Source: Chaetomium olivaceum (taxonomy: Eukaryota > Ascomycota > Sordariomycetes > Sordariales > Chaetomiaceae). From it: 64,000 bases of DNA. Below, piece after piece: positions 22,971-35,295 of this stretch; positions within the stretch are counted from its first letter, which is position 1; each line of letters starts with the position of its first letter. The notes below the pieces were generated by a model. That model searched no databases. It had not been told where the DNA came from and worked only from the letters and a program-made list of their open reading frames with translations. Position numbers and translations under genes: made by a program. The stretch covers positions 1-64,000 of the forward strand of contig JAYWVB010000088.1 of assembly GCA_039881045.1 (NCBI GenBank), in the 5' to 3' direction.

Positions 22971-24605
22971 TCAGGGTGGGCCGGGCTGGGCTGCGTCATG
23001 AGGAGGGAACATTTCCTCCGCTTGCTTTTATGTTTTCTGTGTTCCTTTGTTTCTTTGTTTCTTTTGGTCGGTCTTGGTCGGATGTTACGGGTGGGGTAAC
23101 GATATCACCGCTGTGGTTTGGAGTATGGGTACTGCAGGGTTTGATCAACCTGCTGGTTGGTTCTGTCGGCTCATTTGTGAGTCTTGAGTGGGGAACTGGA
23201 TCTCCTGTATTGAGCTGGCGGATGTCGCCGACATACATTTCGGGATTTGTATCTGGCTGGACTTGGGTGTGGGTGGATTGGACGGGAAGCGACTGTTGAT
23301 CCAAAAAGGGGCATCGCCAAGAGATGTCGGTGGGGGTTGTGTCTTCCCCAACACCATTTTGTACGAATACTTGCTGTTGCTCTGGCTCTTAATCTTGCTG
23401 TCTATTAATGCCCACGGCATATGTACGCTCTGAAGAGCGTGTCCAGATAGGCCTGACAATACCACGACTTCATACTCGACGCTGGGCTTCCGTTCATTAC
23501 CGTAGCAACCCAAGTAAACAGCCCCACCTGCATCCCCTGAATGACAGTCAACAGCAAGATCGCTGAGATGGCGTGACACCGGTGCAATAAGAACAGGCAT
23601 GCCCACTGTTTGCTGCCGGTGTCATGCTTGGTTCAACGGCCAACGTTTCGCTGGCCATCAGTTGGTCGGCGAAAAGGAAAGCAAGTCCTGCTTGCCAGCC
23701 AACTCTGGCGGGCCCAGCAGGTCGAGGTCCTGGGTTCTTTGACACCATTCAATTCTGTCAAGTTCAATCTTCAGTATGACCATGCCTTTGGCCCCAGATC
23801 GATGCTGGGCTAGGTATTGATGTGGTACACGCAATGTGCAAACTCCATGATTGCTTCAATGTCCAAGCGCGAAAACAATCAGATACCAAAATGGCTTTAG
23901 CTCGAAAGGAAAATGGTTGATGAAGTTGCTCAGATAAATGTCGAGAAGAAGCGACTATGGTATCTTCAGCATCGTGGCTTTGCCTTTTTAGTGGCCCCGA
24001 CACGCACTCTGTTTGGCGACGACGACATGTCTTTATTTCCCACCTTCCGTTGTGCATTTCAGTAAGGACCACTCAAACCAACACTTCGAGTTTCCATCGC
24101 CGTCCTGTTTTGGGAGCGGGAACGCGGGCACTAATTGACCATGATTGAAACCAGACCAGACCATATAGGTTCTGTTGTGGGAATTAGTCTCCAACAGATC
24201 CCACAGCAGACCGTTCCTGGTGCAGTGGTAAGGATGTGACCTAGTCAATCGCCTCCCCAGCTGGAAGCCATATACCGCCGGGCCTGGGGATTGACCACAG
24301 CCTGTTTGTTCGATCCAAGTTGGGTCGTGCAAACTTTTTTCGTTTTTTTTTGGCCAGTTTGCCAGCCTTATTCACTGGGTTAAAGCTGAACCCGCAAAAA
24401 GAACACAAGTAGGTGAATGGGCAGGAATGAGGAGGGACTGGTTAAAGAGAATAAATAAAAAGATATTCTAAACGACCTTAGGGGCACCGGCAAAACAACA
24501 AATCAGGGTAAGAGCAAATCCATTCAGCTATCGTGCAATTTCTCTTTGTTCTTTTTCTTTTCTTTTTACCCAAACTACTATCCCAACAACCTTTTCACCG
24601 GGCAC
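22971..24605. other. Convergent intergenic region, no gene recognised
   Basis: About 1.6 kb between the 3' ends of the dynamin-like gene and the vWA/RBR gene. Short frames only. Around 24215-24320 there is sequence reminiscent of tRNA boxes, but spacing and stems do not fit. Confidence 0.45.
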
Positions 24606-27600
24606 TCAAACCACCTCATCCTCATCATCCTCGTCCTCATCCTCATCCTCATCCTCATCCTCCTCCTCCTCAAAATCATACCCCTCATAATCATCCACCC
24701 CCCCACCGCCCTCATACCACGTATGATGCACCTCCGACATATGGGCATACACCTCGCCGGCGGTATCCGCCACCATCTCCGCACAATTGAAGCACCAATG
24801 TTTGCCACACGGACACGAGATATGGTCACACCCCGCCGTCCGCTCCGTCGCCACCCCACACGCCGGACACTCCTTCACCACCCACCCCTTCTTTTCCCAC
24901 CACCACCACCAGCATCATCACCACCACCACCAGCAGCTGCCGCCGCCTCAGCAGCAGCAGCAGCATCCACACAGCGCTCACAGCGCCAGCCCTGCACCTC
25001 CGGCGCGCCCCTTGCACACACCCGCTCCACGTACCTCCTCGCCATGCCACACGGCCCGCTGCACCACGCATACACCCACTCGCCGGCCTCCTCGACGGCC
25101 TCCCTGACGCCGCCCAGACAGCGCACGGCGCGGGGCAGCGCGGCGGCCGTGGGCGCGGGACGCCGCCGGCAGAAGGGACAGGCTAGCGCGGCGGTGTTGA
25201 GGACGCGGCCGGGCCGGTTGGCGCCGTACCAGGTTGACGCGCAGGTGGTGCAGATGCGCTCGGTGCAGGCGCCGCGCGGCCGCAGGCTGGGTGGAGGGCG
25301 CGTTTGGGGAGGGTGGTGAAGCAGAGGGTGCAGGTGGCGGATTGGGTGCGGCGGCGGGAGATCCAGGTGTGGAGGGTGGTGAGGAGGGCGGGGGTGTTGT
25401 GGAGGGGTTTGCCGTGGTGGGTGAGCGTGAGGGGAGTGGGGGTGGGGGTTGTGGTTAGGGCGGGGAGGATGGAGACTTTGGTGGGGAAGAGGGTGGTGCG
25501 GTTGGCGGGGTCGGAGATGTTGGAGATGGTGTGGTAGAGGGAGCGGTTGGTGAAGGGGGCGGCGATGGTGGCGTCGTCGTTGCGGAGGAGCCAGGCCGTG
25601 CCGTTTTCGTCTGAGAGTGCCGATGGGGTTGTTTCGACGGGAACGATAGTAGTGATGGTGCCGGCTGTGCAGGCGGAACATTTGTAGGTGGACTCCTCGA
25701 GAGAGGACGGCCGGTACGCAACGGGCCAGATGACACGGCTGGCGCACTGCGTGCAGGTGACGCAGGGAGCGGTCGTGAGAGCCTTGTAGTCGGGGTCCGT
25801 CGCGGAGGTTGTGCCAACTTGTCGGCAGTAGTGGCACTTGGGGCGGACGTTGAGCTTGTCCGGGTTGTACACCACGTACTGGGCTCTGCAGTGTGTCATG
25901 GCGCACTCGTTCCAGGTCACCGTGGTGTCGCTGTTGTCGGACTTGGACACGTTCGCTGTGATCCGGGCTTCCCGGACGCCCTGTGGTTCCTGGCCATCCA
26001 GCTTGCGAGCCGACACGCACAGCCCACACGTGCCGTCTGCAGCCATAACCGTCACTGAACGGGGGAACTCGCAGACATGGCAGCTGACAACCGGTCCCAG
26101 AGGCGCTTTGCTCTTCTTGGGGCTCCAGCCAACCTCTGCCGTGAGCGTTGTGGATAAGTTCATCTCCAGCAGCTTGTAATCGACGAGGGCCCCGAACAGT
26201 TTGCGGTCCTCTTCCTTCAGGACAGTCCGATCTCCTCCCTCGGCTGACTGAGCTTCAGCTGCTGACTGCTGGTGCTTCTTGTCGGCCTCCAGAATCAGGC
26301 TAAGACAGTTCACGCTCCACGTTTCAGGGATATCGAGTGTGTTCCAGTTGTCCCGCCAAGCAATGAGCTCCGTGTATGCAACCTCCTCGAGCGGCTTGAT
26401 CCCCATCCGCACGCTGAGAGCTGCCAGCAACGCGGCCGGACGGGCGGCCAGCATTGTCCCCGGAAGAACGGTATGCAGAAGCACCTTCCAGAACTTCCGC
26501 TTGTATTCAGGCTGAGCCAGGGCCATGGGAATCTTGGGCACCTCCGTCTCCGGGATATCCTTGACATGGGCAGGGAGGTCGTCCTTTGAGTTGACATAGG
26601 TCAGACGAGTAAGGATGCGGCCGAGCCGACGCTGAATGCGGTAGTCGCAGGAGCGTCCAATCTCGAGCAGATCCTCGCGGGTGAACTCCATCGAGTTGGC
26701 TTCGTCATCCTCTGCATTCTCAGCCGGTGCGAACCGCACTGTCGGGTCGAGGAAGACGCAAGGGTACCGTGATTCCTCCGGAACCTCTTTGATCATCCCG
26801 ACAATCTCCCCGGCAGCGTCGTACGACTCCTCTAACCACTTCTTCAAGCGCTCCTTCTTGTTCTCATCCGTCGTCCTGTCAACCTGCAGGCCGAATCTGG
26901 TAATCAGGCCATCGCGGGCAGGGTTGAGTCGGTCGTTGCAGACCGTTCGCCAGAGTGCACCGAAGACGGGGTTGACCGAGAGGGCGGACACGTCGGTTTC
27001 GATGATTTCGGTCAGCTGCTCGACAACGATTTTCTGATATTCCGGGTCGGCCTGGTACCGCTTGGCGAAGTCCATGACCGGGTGCTCTCGGGTCGGAACG
27101 ATCTGGGCCATGGTTTCCAATGAGATCTGGTCACGGGCCATGTTGGCCGCGAGAGCGGTTTTGTCGGCAGTTTTGGCGGAAACGGGCAGGTAACGAACGC
27201 TGTCTTCGTCGTTTTCCGATGTGAGGTGGTTGACCTTGCCGTCGGCTAGGTAGTGGAAGTGGGCAGCGATTTCCCGGGTGTCCAGTTGGGCACCCTGCTT
27301 GGCCGCGCCCATCCAAGCCAGCAGAAGGCCGATGGTTACGTCGGAAATGGTAGCCGCCGGCGGGCTTTTTGGGAGGCCTATGCAGACGCCCCCGGTGCAA
27401 GCCGAAAGGTACAAGAACATGGCGGCAATCTCGTCGGTGTGGTCCCGACTCTGCTCAACGATGCTGAACACTTGTGCCCGCTTCTCGCCTTCGCTCATTG
27501 TTCGGCAGACCGAGGTCCAGTCGGCGAAGAGCTTCCCATTGCCCCCGTACGCCTCGGGCTCGTTGAGCTTGTCCTGCTCCGTCTGCCACAAGCCTCCCCT

Positions 27601-28122
27601 CCGCTCTGTGTGTGGGGGCGCATCGGCATACAGCAGGACGATAGTCTTGGCCTCCGGGCGCATGAGTTGATGGGCGAACGCAAAGCCGGTCCTTGCCGCC
27701 TCGGGCCAGTCACTACCGCCCTGGGGTCTCAGCCTGTCGACGAAGGCCAGCAACCACGACTGGGACACCTCGGACCGGGCATCACGGCTGTGCCATCCAG
27801 ACCACTCGGTGACGTGCGACATGGTCCTGTCGTAATCTCGGTACGCAAGAACACCGATGCGGGAGAAGCACGCAGTTGTGGCCGAGATGCGGATGATGTC
27901 GTTTAACGAGCTCTTGAGCGAGATGAGGAAGGACCCCATGGATGATGTGGCATCGGTGACGATCAAGAGATCGTACTCTGGGTGTGCAGCAGCCGTCTTA
28001 TCGAGGACCATGTTATCGGTGGCCGTGGTGACGGTAGCCATATCTTTGGCATCCATGTTGCTGGTCTTGGCCCTCGATAAGCGGCGAGTAATCTTGTTGT
28101 ATTGTTTCTTTATTACGGACAT
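24606..28122 (-). CDS. vWA-domain plus RBR (RING-IBR-RING)-like E3 ubiquitin ligase, C-terminal half in three frames
   Basis: The ATG at 28122 (MSVIKKQYNK) opens about 980 clean codons. The vWA domain (about residues 50-250) has a MIDAS-like DATSS at 57-61. A long helical middle region follows. Then come several CxxC zinc-ribbon pairs (CHVC...CGLC, CHYC, CTQC...CSAC) and the start of a RING (CTLCF) near residue 927. Near 25270-25285 the frame must shift to continue RGACTERICTTC...ACPFCRR and the following Cys-rich IBR-like segment. Near 24880-24950 it must shift again to reach RING2 (KECPACG, AGCDHISCPCGKHWCFNC), whose AGCDH Cys is at the RBR catalytic position. An Asp/Glu run closes the protein at 24606. 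No GT-AG intron I can find repairs either shift. Both lie in GC-rich or triplet-repeat DNA, so sequencing error, real frameshift or truncated product all remain possible. If intact, it would transfer ubiquitin through a Cys-thioester. Confidence 0.75.
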
Positions 28123-28901
28123 ACGTTCGTAGTGGGAGATGCTGGGATGACCAGGCTGTTGATGGATGGGGAAAACAGTGGGATGGGGGCTTATTCCCAA
28201 TGTCACTATGGAAAGATTGAATTGAAGAAAGAAAAAAGCTCTTACTTTGCTTGGGGGCTGCCGTTTTTTTATACACAAGAAGCGGTCGGCGAGGACGGCA
28301 GTGACGCAGATTGCAGCACGGCGTGAGTCAACTTTACCTTTACCTGTTCCATCCCAATTCCCTTGTCTCTCAATCGCTCGATGGCCCCCAGTCACGTCCT
28401 CAATTTAGCGTCACTCACATGTTGGCTTGGCAGGAACAAGGTCAAAAATAACCCGTCCTTAAGCGCCCGCAGTATCAGCCACTGGGTGAGTTGCCTGATT
28501 TGCCTAGAGTTTCTGTGGTTGGTCTGTTTGTTGGTTGTTGGTTGCCGGCTGCTTGTGGTTGATTGTGGATGAAGGGAACCAACACAACATGATCAAACAA
28601 CGATGGATGGGTGACACAGCCAAGGGTCAATAATCCCTTAGTCAACCCTAACCCAGAGCCCACGTCTGGTTCCTGGCCGGCATTCCTCACAGTCAGTCAC
28701 AGTCACACTTGCAACCAACTTGCAGCCCATTACTTCGTATTACCGATGATTCCTTTGCGGCCAACGATTTGGGTAGATTCTCCGGAAGTTCAAGACACAC
28801 ATCTTCGGCGTCGACTCCAATTTTGCATTAGAATTAAGTATTAGTATTAGACTCGAGTCTTGTCTTGTCTCATGTGCGACTCACGAATGAATGCACAAAA
28901 C
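28123..28901. other. Intergenic, upstream of vWA/RBR gene
   Basis: Between two minus-strand genes. No coding pattern is seen. It should contain the promoter of the vWA/RBR gene and the 3' end of the next gene. Confidence 0.45.
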
Positions 28902-30043
28902 CTAAACATCAACCACATTGCCCGGGTGCGGCGATACTCTCCCTCTCGACCCCCCGTCATCCGAAAGAGGTGACACATCCCCGGAGCCCGCCCCAGGTTC
29001 TGTCCCAACCATCGTCTGCCCCGCGCTCGAATTCCCGTCCCGTGTCACATCCGCCATCTCGAACCCTTCCCCAACTACCCGCCTTTCCCTCCCCCTCTCG
29101 GCGTTGGCCTCCATAATGTACTGCTCATGCATCGACAAGGGCGGTGCCAGGGTCGGGTCCGACCCGGCCTTGGAATAGGCGGGAGGAGGGGTGGGGTCCC
29201 GTGAACCGGTCCCGAACCCAAAGCTCGTGTCTCCCGTGCCTCCCCTACGGTGACCGCGGCCCCGGCCAGGCCGGCGGAATATCAGAAACCAGAGGGCGCC
29301 GACTAGGATAACGACGGCGACGGGGACGATAATGCCAATTGCGATTTGGGCGGGGTGCGTGAGGCCGCCTTGTTGGGGGGTTGCTGAAGCTGTGGAAGTG
29401 TTGTTGACCCCGGGAGGTGAAGGATGATTGGTTGTTGTTGGGACGGCGGCGACAGTGGTAGGGCGCGCCGTAGGCGTTGTAGCCTTTGATGTCGTTGTGG
29501 ATATTGACTTGCTGCTTGAACCGGTGGACGACGGCAGGGGAGTCGTGGTTGTTTGAGTAAGCACAGTTGTTGTCGTCGGTGCAACCGAGCTTGACACCGA
29601 ACTCATGCAATACGGTGACAATGTGTCGGCTCCCATACATGCCTGCCCATCTGCACAACAAATAGACCCGCATTGGAAGTCGCCAACTGCGCACACCCGC
29701 GCGCAACCCGCACCGGCACCTTCAGGGCAGCAAAAGAAGGCCCCGTTGTCGACAGAACATGTCTCACCAGCGCCGCCTGGGTACAGGGAGAATGGTTAGC
29801 GATGGATGTCGTGTCCATAGTCTCCTCCACGACACTCTCTCAAACCAGGGAAGCCAACTTACAACACCAGCCACTTTGGGGACATGTCGTCTCGTCGGCG
29901 TCGCAAGTGGCCCCGTCCGTCTGGCGGTTCCTCAACGACGCTCCCCGGATGTGGAATGCCGAGCCGGCAGGCCAGGCAGAGTGGAAGAGGAATGCAGCTG
30001 GCGGTTCTGCACCCTCTGGCTGGCGGAGAGTTCGGTTTCGCAT
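28902..30043 (-). CDS. Cys-rich, Ser/Thr-rich single-pass membrane protein, cell-surface sensor-like
   Basis: Exon 2 is 29776-28902, preceded by an exon ending at 29863. The intron GTAAGT...CCCAG joins in phase 1 to read CPQSGWCC-GAGETC. The ectodomain has two short Cys-rich modules (CDADETTCPQSGWCCGAGET..., and CAVGDFQCGSICCADGQAC), then a long Thr/Ser/Pro stalk likely to be O-mannosylated. One transmembrane helix (IAIGIIVPVAVVILVGALWF) is followed by an Arg-rich stop-transfer and a cytosolic tail of about 110 residues. This layout resembles fungal Mid2/WSC-type wall sensors, but the Cys pattern is not a WSC domain. The start is uncertain. The first in-frame ATG (30043) gives 351 residues with a hydrophobic AFLFHSAWPAGSAF stretch but no textbook signal peptide, so an upstream exon may be missing. 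Confidence 0.7.
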
Positions 30044-31352
30044 CCTGGCCAAGTGGTGGTCACGGCCTGCTTTCCTGCTGGGGGTGCCTGGTGTGCGAGA
30101 AATTCGGTACGACGAGAGAGCGGAACAGCGTCTCGGGAGCTGGGGTCAAGGCGCAAGATAAACAGCTCGCGCCCATCTCAACTCGGACCCGAGGCATGTT
30201 GATCGTGATGTTGGTCCGTGTAAGTGGACGGGAAGTTGGGATGGGATGTCTGGGGTTGGCGCCGAGCAGTCGATCATCCCTGGAGTGGCGCCTCGATCAT
30301 CGTGGGGGTGGGCCAAGATTGGCCAGCATCGGTCGTGTTTGCCGGGCTGCATCTGTCGGTGATTTGAGATTGGCGCTTGGCAGCCATCAGAGTGATCATC
30401 GCGAGGAGCCGTGGGGTTTAAATTCGAAGGTTGCCGTTTGCTCCGAGGCGGCACAGTGAAGGGCTTTACATGAGCATATTGTAGCCCATTGATGAAAACC
30501 CACCGATCGATGTTACTGTACCATTGTTGAAGTTGGTGGATGATGCGAATTCCATCCCCAGAAGCTACCGACATACTGTACCTAGGCAATTAGTGGAGAT
30601 GGGATGAATGCGCCCTTGTTGGATGCGACGAACGAGACTTCGCGCAATTTCCGCTACGACAGGCGCAAACAAGGTGTGTTTGCGAAGGAGTGAGGCAGTT
30701 AGAAGTTGGGGTATTCCAACTGTGGAGTCCCCGCCATTCATCTTTTGAGAGGAAAAGTCGAGAGGAAAATACCAATTCCATCACGAATAACCTGGAAGTC
30801 TAAAACGCCCCTCCAAACGAAGTACAGTATGTCACTACAGAGCCCGTAAGCCTGAACTTCCAAGGCTCACAGCCCAATATGGCTCGTGCACAGCAGCAGC
30901 GCCTTGGCCAAACCCCTTGGCAACCTCAGCTGGGAAATCGGGGTCCGGGCCGCCCTTGCACCTTGCCATCGATTGGTCCCAGCTCTCCAGCAGCCGAGGA
31001 ACGTGCAAGGATGGCACTGATGTTCGAAAAACCTGAGCAACAGGAGCAACTCCAAGCCAAACGCAAAGAATTAGCGCCGTCCGCCCGACCCTGCGACGCT
31101 GCGACACTTGCAACTTGGACATCTCGAATCATCACCAACATCCCACCATTCATCGATCCGTTCGAATTGTTCGAATTTCTCAATTCTAGGCGGGGAATTC
31201 CTTCCTTATGAACCGACCGCGCTAGTTTCCCCCGCGCGGGAACCATTTGTCACTTTCGACATTTCCTGTCATTCATTACTATTTTGCGACAGCGTTGCTT
31301 CAATCTTTTCTTTGCCTCGGAGCTTCTTGCGATCCCAACACCACACGACGTC
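30044..31352. other. Divergent intergenic region, no gene recognised
   Basis: About 1.3 kb between the Cys-rich membrane protein and the Ego1-like gene. Short frames only. An unrecognised signal-peptide exon of the minus-strand gene could lie here. Confidence 0.45.
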
Positions 31353-32006
31353 ATGGGCAACTGCTCTTCCTGCCTCGGCAACCGCCGGCGCGATGAATAC
31401 GATGAGGTACGGGTCGTCGCCTGAGATGAGACTCGACGACGGATAGCATGGCTAACTGATTGTTGTTTCCGCGCAGGAGGAAGACGAATCCCGCCACCTC
31501 TTCGACGATCCGAACAACCTGCACTACAACAGCTTCGACCAGCAACACATGATGAGCCAGGAGGACCCACAGGAGGTTCAAAGAGAGATTGAGGCTCTGC
31601 AGAGGGTGGTGGCGCGCACATCAGAGTATGTCACCCCGAACCCTTCCCGTTCTTCGGAATGCCCCCCTTACCCCCGCTCCCGGTTCCACGGCCTTGGGAC
31701 GATGCATGGCTAACCTAGTTGTACAGTGCCATGGTCGACATCTACGAGATTGTGCCCCAAGACAAGGCCGCACAACCCGCCCCGGGCCCCTACGTTTATG
31801 TTGGCCAAGACGCCACCACCGTCCGGTACCAAACGCTTCTCTCCAAGCTCTCCTCCCACGACGACCTCCCGTCCGTAGCCCGCGTTGATTGGGGCACCCC
31901 GGACGACGACACCATCGAGATGCAGCAAGGGGCCGTGCCCATCAAAGTGGAGGGGGGCGACAGTCTTGTCGGCAACTTTGCCGATGCTGCGGCCGCCATG
32001 ATCTGA
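31353..32006 (+). CDS. Ego1/Meh1-LAMTOR1 family lipid-anchored vacuolar protein
   Basis: Exons are 31353-31406, 31477-31625 and 31727-32006, giving 160 residues. Introns are GTACGG...GCGCAG and GTATGT...TACAG. The N-terminus MGNCSSCLG is a textbook N-myristoylation site (Gly2) with adjacent cysteines for palmitoylation. An acidic segment follows. Then comes a helix (QEVQREIEALQRVVARTSDAMVDIYE), typical of the LAMTOR1/Ego1 helix that wraps the roadblock heterodimers, and a 95-residue C-terminal part. In yeast Ego1 anchors the Rag GTPase-containing EGO complex to the vacuole for TORC1 signalling; LAMTOR1 does the same for Ragulator on lysosomes. Assignment rests on the lipidation motif, size and helix layout, since sequence conservation in this family is low. 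Confidence 0.8.
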
Positions 32007-34959
32007 TGTCCGCCCACCGCCTCTGGAGGTTGCGCTCGTCATCAGCTGATGGACTAGTGTACGGGCACGCGCGCAGCTCGGCTTAAAGATGGGCCTGCTG
32101 ACCCGTACCAGCTGATGCCGTTCCGTTCCCTCGGTATCTTTGCGTCCGCCCAACCACTCCCGGCACGCCCGAGGTCCGGCGCCCATCTACCCATCTGCCG
32201 CGAGAATGCGGCGAGAGTCAACGTGGCAAGGGGGGACGGTCTGGTTGGAAAAAAGTTGATGATACCCATGAAGGCAGGATACCGCCTCTTTTTCGTTTCA
32301 TTTCTGACTTGGTAAGGTCATGGCATGGCGTCCTGGTACTCTGGTGGTGTGGTGACCAGGGGATATGGAAGGATGTGCCGTGCAGTTCGTACCCGTCGTA
32401 CCGCACAATTCAAATCAAGAAGCTCCCTTTTGTCTTTGACTGGCTCTTTTCCAACCCTCTACCAACCAATCAAGAACTCATGGTGCAGGTCACGCTAAAC
32501 AGGGCATGTCCGAGGTCACACGCCCATATGCCACCAGCCACGTGCATAAGGGATGCGAAAGCCCCATCACGGCGGGGACTCTTGTATAAACAAGGCCTCT
32601 CTCCTGCTTCCATGAACTTGAGAGCGTCCGCTGTCGGCGGCTACCGCTTTTACCTGCTTGGACAGGGCGTGGGCCCCGTCTCCTCCACGCCCCCAGACCC
32701 ACGGCACGTCACCTAATGCTCGCTAGTCTGTTAACCACGATGCCACCCTGACCTCACTTCGGCGACACTAGCTCGGACGATAAGGACCTGACGCGAGACG
32801 CCGTATGTGGTTCGTCCTCTTACTATCCATTAAGCGACCTACCTACAACCCGCAGATGGCTATCGGGGGAGGGACGGGGGTCGCCACGAATCGAGAGGGG
32901 CGGGGTGAGGTCCGGGGCACAAGGACGCGGGATGGCCACTAGACTTGGAAGGATATGCAGCAGGCGAGGGCAAGCGCGCACAACGCAGCCAAGAGGTCAC
33001 GTCACTCAGCTCTCCGCCCAGCAGCCACCGGGTGCTTCCAGAGAGGAGTACAGAACAGAGCGGCCCAGACTGTTACCCGCCACCCTCGGACCCCTACCCT
33101 ATCCCACCCACACTTGGAGTGCTCCCCCAGCCTTCTGGTCTGGGTCTGGGGGGCCTATCTTCCCCAGAACGCGTCTCTCGGCCTGTCAAAACCTTACGGA
33201 ACGCTACCTAACCAAGCAGATTGGCATCCTTCGGTGATCCCTTTGGCCCCAGACAGTTCCCGTGCCGCCACGGCCATCTGTTAGCGTTTGGCCACAGCAA
33301 CCCCCGGGGTGTTCTGCCCGTCGTTTCTTGTCGACTTCCCTGCGGCTGCCATGTTCTCTCAGTCATCCCCCCGCCCCTCTGGAAGCGAGGAAACCCGCCC
33401 GTCCACTGCCAGCTCAGCATTCCGGTGTGAGACATGGCCAACGCCGCGCCCACGCTACATGCGCTCCCCCCTCAGCCAGCTCTATTCTTCCCATTCGTCC
33501 AGGCCCCTCACCTGCTGCCATGCTCTCTCTCCGGCTACGTGTGTTACAGTGGCCTGCCAGATAAGGAAACTCGGCGGAGCCTACCTCTGAGACCGAGCAC
33601 CGAGCGCGGAGAAGGCACGCAGAATCCGCTGCCTGTGGTGTTTCCTTCTCTCGCTCATCCTTTTTTTTGGCCACAGCACCACCCCACGTCATCGTCCTGC
33701 CGACGGACCCGATGGTGGGGAGGGGAAGCCAGTGAGATCGCTCCCGGCTCTGCAGTCTGATGCTTCCGCTTTCTGGGCAGTGGAAGTCTGCTTCCGCCTT
33801 TCTGCACTCCTTACTCATGCCCGCTCGCCTGTTTCCGAGGATTCGAGACGAGAGGCCTTTCCCCGCGTGGCGGACACGGGGATTTGATGAGGAGAAAGGC
33901 TGAGGCACAGAAACCTGGACTAAACCATGTTCAGGCCCCGTTTGTGCCCTTTGGTTCTCCTCGGCTCTGTCATGTCGGGCATCAGCAGGAGGACACCTCG
34001 CCAATCAGCGGAACTGGTGGCAAGGGCCTGTGTGGAAATTGAGTCTCTTTTTGTAGTAATATCTCCAGTAATAGTTTCGAAACTGTCTTTTCCCCTAGCC
34101 TTCCCGTCGGAACCCCCATTGCTGAGGAAAAAGTCCTGTGTCCCTTTGCCAATTCTTGCCCCATGATCCCCAGACCGCGTAGTAGTAACCGTCGTAAAGC
34201 TCCCGAGCATGAGAAAACACGATACGCGCACTCGTTGAGAAAGGAAAAGAAAACGACAAGACAGAAAATAGAACGGATGCCCTTCTGGCTCCCGAGTCTT
34301 GTCGAAAACACCTTGCAGCAATAGTGCAGATTCCGGCATGCAGTTCCCCCCTGGCCATCCACCTCCCCGTCTCCCCCTTTTCCAGTAACAATGGGGTCCT
34401 TCTCCGATTCCTCTAAGCCCTGAAACAAGGAAAGAACCAAGGGAAAAGAATAAGGAATGGAATCGTCCCCGTCTTCTGCACACACCATCGCAAACCCTGG
34501 CCTTTTTGCTCACCCGGCCCCTGACCACTCATAGTGAATGTTTCGCTCGCCCCTTTTCCGGAAGCACCTCATACAGGCCCCGGCAAGGCACGGTGGCACA
34601 TGCCCGCGGCAGTCATCCTCCATGGTGCCACAACTTGAGCGACTAGCTCCGAGCTCCGGGGGATATGTGCTCTTTCCAGCATTTGCGTTTCTCCTCCATG
34701 CTGTTGTTCATCCTTGCCGTTCGTTCCCTTCCGGCCTCTGTCCAGGCTTCCAACCCCTCGTCTTCCCCCCCCTTCTCCTGGTCCTCCCGCTCCATTTTCC
34801 GTCCTTGCACGGTGCCTGACCCGACAGCAAAAGGGACGAGCCGAAAGGTGAGAAGACGCAACAAATAAACCAGAAAAGCAGAAAACGACCCCGAAAGACG
34901 CAAAGAAAACCACCGCCGCCCAACCAACCAACCAGCCAACCAACCCCCCCCCCCCCCTC
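32007..34959. other. Long intergenic region, no gene recognised
   Basis: About 2.95 kb between the Ego1-like gene and the 3' end of the small Cys-containing gene. Frames of 100-200 codons on both strands overlap one another and lack domain or splice support. A run of 14 C at 34944-34957, preceded by CCAA repeats, sits just downstream of the next gene. Confidence 0.45.
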
Positions 34960-35295
34960 CTAATAATTAATCGCATGCTTCCTCACCTCATGCTCGCCCC
35001 AGAGCTCGGCGATCTGCATATTGAGGGCGCAGATCTCGCGCTCCGTCTTCTCGATGGTCGCGCGGCGATTTCCCTCGGCGCGCCAGCGGCGCACGTCGTC
35101 GTCCATCTTGGCCACGCGCCGCTGCTTCTTGTAGATCTGCTCGCAGTGCCGGCACACCTCGGGCTCGAGGTAGGTGTTGAAGACGAGTTTTAAACCGCAG
35201 GTTTCCCCCGTCCGGTACTCGCGCGGGCACTGCTCCCGGAAGTTGCCCCATTTCCACCAGCCGCAGGGCCAGAGCTGGTGGTCGAAGTAGCACAT
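34960..35295 (-). CDS. Conserved small Cys/His-containing protein of unknown function
   Basis: Single exon of 111 residues, ATG at 35295. The N-terminal half holds CYFDHQLWPCGWWKWGNF, REQC, GETCGLK and EVCRHCEQI, which together could bind one or two zinc ions. The C-terminal half is a charged helix, probably coiled coil (MDDDVRRWRAEGNRRATIEK). I recognise this as a type of small uncharacterised protein widespread in Sordariomycetes, with no established role. Confidence 0.75.
   Translation of the reverse strand: MCYFDHQLWPCGWWKWGNFREQCPREYRTGETCGLKLVFNTYLEPEVCRHCEQIYKKQRRVAKMDDDVRRWRAEGNRRATIEKTEREICALNMQIAELWGEHEVRKHAINY

Noticed and set aside
24210..24320. tRNA-box-like sequence on the plus strand (TGGTAAGGATG ... 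GTTCGATCC)
   Set aside because: Spacing of about 90 nt and lack of an acceptor stem do not fit a tRNA, even with an intron.
24600..24680. CATCCT-rich repeat considered as a stand-alone satellite
   Set aside because: It encodes the Asp/Glu tail of the vWA/RBR protein on the minus strand, so it is explained by coding.
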